NCBI GenBank assembly: GCA_041169145.1 | Contig: JBEEJO010000040.1 | Location: 1 to 7,679, forward strand | Direction: 5' to 3' | Source: DATJQA01 sp041169145 | GTDB taxonomy: Bacteria > Patescibacteriota > Minisyncoccia > UBA6257 > 2-01-FULL-56-20 | Length of the DNA stretch: 7,679 nt | In this document: one piece after another, positions 6,318 to 7,679 of the stretch | Layout: each line of letters starts with the position of its first letter | How positions within the stretch are numbered: position 1 is the stretch's first letter | Made by a program: the position numbers and the translations under genes | Notes under the pieces: generated by a model | Told to the model about the DNA's origin: nothing | Databases searched by the model: none | What the model saw: only the letters and a program-made list of their open reading frames with translations

Positions 6318-7016
6318 ATGGCAGGAAAACTTATCATCGGCATCGGACTTTTTGCGATCATCGCGCTCGCTGTCTTTTTTCCGCAAGCGGGTTGGCGGCT
6401 CCAGCGATGGTTCTCGTGGGACAACGGAGAGGACATCGCCGGCGTTGAGCGTGCGCTTGTGGAAAATCAAACTCTCAAAGCCGAACTTGCTCGCCTGGCT
6501 CCGCTCTCGGAAATTCTACCCGCAAAGCATTCGAGCACTACCCGAATTGCGGAAGTGTTTTCGCGATATCCGTTCAGCGTGCGAAACGCCATGATCATCG
6601 GTGTCGGCGAAAACGACAGCATCCGTTCCGGAGAGCCGGTATTCCTTGCGACGAAAACCGATTCATCTCCGCAGGTCATGATCGGGGTCGTGACCGACGT
6701 GCGCAACGATACGGCAACGGTGCAAACGCTCTTCGATCCGAAGTTCAAGACGGCCGTTCGCGTCGGTTCGAGCGGTGCGGATGCGCTTCTCATTGGTGGT
6801 CCAGAGCCAACGCTATCATTGATATCGAAGGCTGCGCAGGTGCAATCGGGCGATATTGTTGTTTCCGCATCGCCGGAATTCCCCCTTGGTGTGCCGCTTG
6901 CGACGGTCGGAATATTGAGACCCGCGGAAGACCAGGCGTTCAAGAACGCAACATTGATGTTCAGTTATGACATCGCGGACATCCGCGTCGTTCAGGTTGA
7001 TCTGGTCGCGCCATGA
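6318..7016 (+). CDS. mreC: Rod shape-determining protein MreC (short form)
   Basis: MreC is a single-pass membrane protein whose periplasmic or extracytoplasmic part links MreB to PBP2 and activates the elongation complex. The N-terminal hydrophobic segment (about 4-21) is followed by a short predicted coiled coil (about 41-63, ALVENQTLKAELARL). The beta-rich core begins near 76 with TRIAEVFSRYPF. Family-like positions include GENDSIRSGEPVF (97-109), the DPKFKTAVRVG stretch at 130-140, and GDIVVSASPEFPLGVPLATV at 168-187, which corresponds to the family's C-terminal GD-VV-SG---FP-G-P-G-V pattern. At 232 residues it is shorter than typical E. coli or Bacillus versions, mostly through a shortened coiled coil and no C-terminal extension. 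No Shine-Dalgarno sequence is seen before the ATG. The stop overlaps the mreD start as ATGA. Confidence 0.9.
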   Translation: MAGKLIIGIGLFAIIALAVFFPQAGWRLQRWFSWDNGEDIAGVERALVENQTLKAELARLAPLSEILPAKHSSTTRIAEVFSRYPFSVRNAMIIGVGENDSIRSGEPVFLATKTDSSPQVMIGVVTDVRNDTATVQTLFDPKFKTAVRVGSSGADALLIGGPEPTLSLISKAAQVQSGDIVVSASPEFPLGVPLATVGILRPAEDQAFKNATLMFSYDIADIRVVQVDLVAP

Positions 7017-7456
7017 AGATCTACGCCGCGTTCGTCATCACGATCCTCGCCGCGCTGGTACAACTTCTCATAGGGCGTGCACTGCCTGCGGTTCCCGATA
7101 TCGCGCTCGCCGCATTGCTTGCGCTCGGGAGCGGTGTCGGATTTCTTGTTGAGCTCGGACTTGTGGCAGTGTCCGTTCTTATTCTGAACTGGCAATCCGG
7201 CCCGAGTGCCGACCTGCTTCTCTTTATCGCGTTGCCGCTCATCGGATGGCTCGCCGCGCACCGCATGCCGTTCCAGCCGTGGCTTGCCGGTTTCGTCGTG
7301 GTTGCCCTTGGATGTGCGGCATTCCCGTTCATCCTTGCTCCCGATGTCGTACTGAACGATCCGATCAGATATCTTCGGCTGTGGGGCGTGGGATTGTTTG
7401 TCGGATTGCTTGCGGCATCGGCGCTGGACGCCGCGGACGAAGCACGGACGAAATAA
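7013..7456 (+). CDS. mreD: Probable rod shape-determining protein MreD
   Basis: MreD is a small polytopic inner-membrane partner of MreC in the elongation complex. The 147-residue product is very hydrophobic, with five or six likely membrane segments at about 4-21, 28-44, 46-60, 66-82, 88-107 and 120-138. It ends in a charged cytoplasmic-type tail (DAADEARTK). MreD sequences are poorly conserved, so the call rests mainly on size, topology and position between mreC and a class B penicillin-binding protein. Its start lies within the mreC stop (4-base overlap), and its TAA shares one base with the next ATG. Both suggest translational coupling. Confidence 0.75.
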   Translation: MKIYAAFVITILAALVQLLIGRALPAVPDIALAALLALGSGVGFLVELGLVAVSVLILNWQSGPSADLLLFIALPLIGWLAAHRMPFQPWLAGFVVVALGCAAFPFILAPDVVLNDPIRYLRLWGVGLFVGLLAASALDAADEARTK

Positions 7457-7679
7457 TGAACCGAACATCTCATCACGAAGTTGCCATAGAAGAATCGCTA
7501 TCCGATGGATGGTCGGAGGATCTCGGCGTTGTTGAAGTGCCATTGGACGAGCGGCCGTTCTTTCACTTCGGCGTTCTCGCGTTCCTCATCACCGTGGCGC
7601 TCGCGGGGCGCATCGCATGGATCGGCTTGGCTGAAGGATCATTCTATCGGGTGCGTGCGGAAGTGAACCAGTTCCAGTT
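7456..7679 (+). CDS. mrdA: Class B penicillin-binding protein, probably PBP2/MrdA (partial, 3' end outside window)
   Basis: Only the first 74 codons are in view, and the frame stays open to the right edge. The start, ATG at 7456-7458, overlaps the mreD stop by one base. The visible protein has an acidic cytoplasmic stretch of about 33 residues, then a single hydrophobic anchor at about 35-57. After the anchor comes EGSFYRVRAEVNQFQ, which fits the segment after the anchor in class B transpeptidases (usually G-YY--A--N). No catalytic motif is visible because the transpeptidase domain lies beyond the window. Position at the end of mreBCD favours the elongation enzyme PBP2 over the division enzyme FtsI. 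PBP2 cross-links new glycan strands together with RodA. Confidence 0.75.
   Translation, partial: MNRTSHHEVAIEESLSDGWSEDLGVVEVPLDERPFFHFGVLAFLITVALAGRIAWIGLAEGSFYRVRAEVNQFQ

Overview
The window is a dense, single-strand block of bacterial housekeeping genes for chromosome organisation and cell-wall synthesis. It holds nine protein genes, all on the + strand. Two run off the window edges: scpA at the left, and a class B penicillin-binding protein at the right. No RNA gene, mobile element, CRISPR array or transferred-looking DNA was seen. No intergenic gap exceeds about 100 bases.

Organism: the best guess is a Candidate Phyla Radiation (Patescibacteria, Parcubacteria-like) bacterium, with moderate confidence. 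The proteins are compact (a 232-residue MreC, a 147-residue MreD, a carboxypeptidase without the PBP5 C-terminal domain). Gaps are short or overlapping, ATG starts lack Shine-Dalgarno sequences, and the proline-tRNA ligase is of the archaeal/eukaryote-like type. TGA is used as a genuine stop after scpB, dacA, mreB and mreC, which argues against the Gracilibacteria/Absconditabacteria recoding. By eye the DNA is moderately GC-rich. Phylum assignment would need a protein tree.

Layout: (1) 1-3596 is a probable co-transcribed run scpA-scpB-dacA-mraY. Junctions are 9 bases, a 4-base ATGA overlap, and 6 bases. It joins the SMC-ScpAB condensin accessory subunits to a D-Ala-D-Ala carboxypeptidase and the lipid I synthase. 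(2) 3591-5131 is a probable separate unit for proS, with its own extended -10 promoter overlapping the mraY stop and an intrinsic terminator after the gene. (3) 5148 to the right edge is the rod-shape operon mreB-mreC-mreD-mrdA, with a good extended -10 promoter just before mreB. Within it mreC/mreD overlap by 4 bases and mreD/mrdA by 1.

Functionally, MraY makes lipid I from UDP-MurNAc-pentapeptide. MreB, MreC and MreD position the elongation machinery whose transpeptidase is the PBP2-like protein at the right edge. The carboxypeptidase trims pentapeptide stems and so tunes cross-linking. ScpA and ScpB act with SMC in chromosome compaction. The least ordinary points are regulatory. Both predicted promoters place the start codon only 10-12 bases after the -10 box, implying almost leaderless mRNAs. 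Two mutually exclusive hairpins share one strand in the proS-mreB gap. I found no convincing sign of an undescribed biological system.
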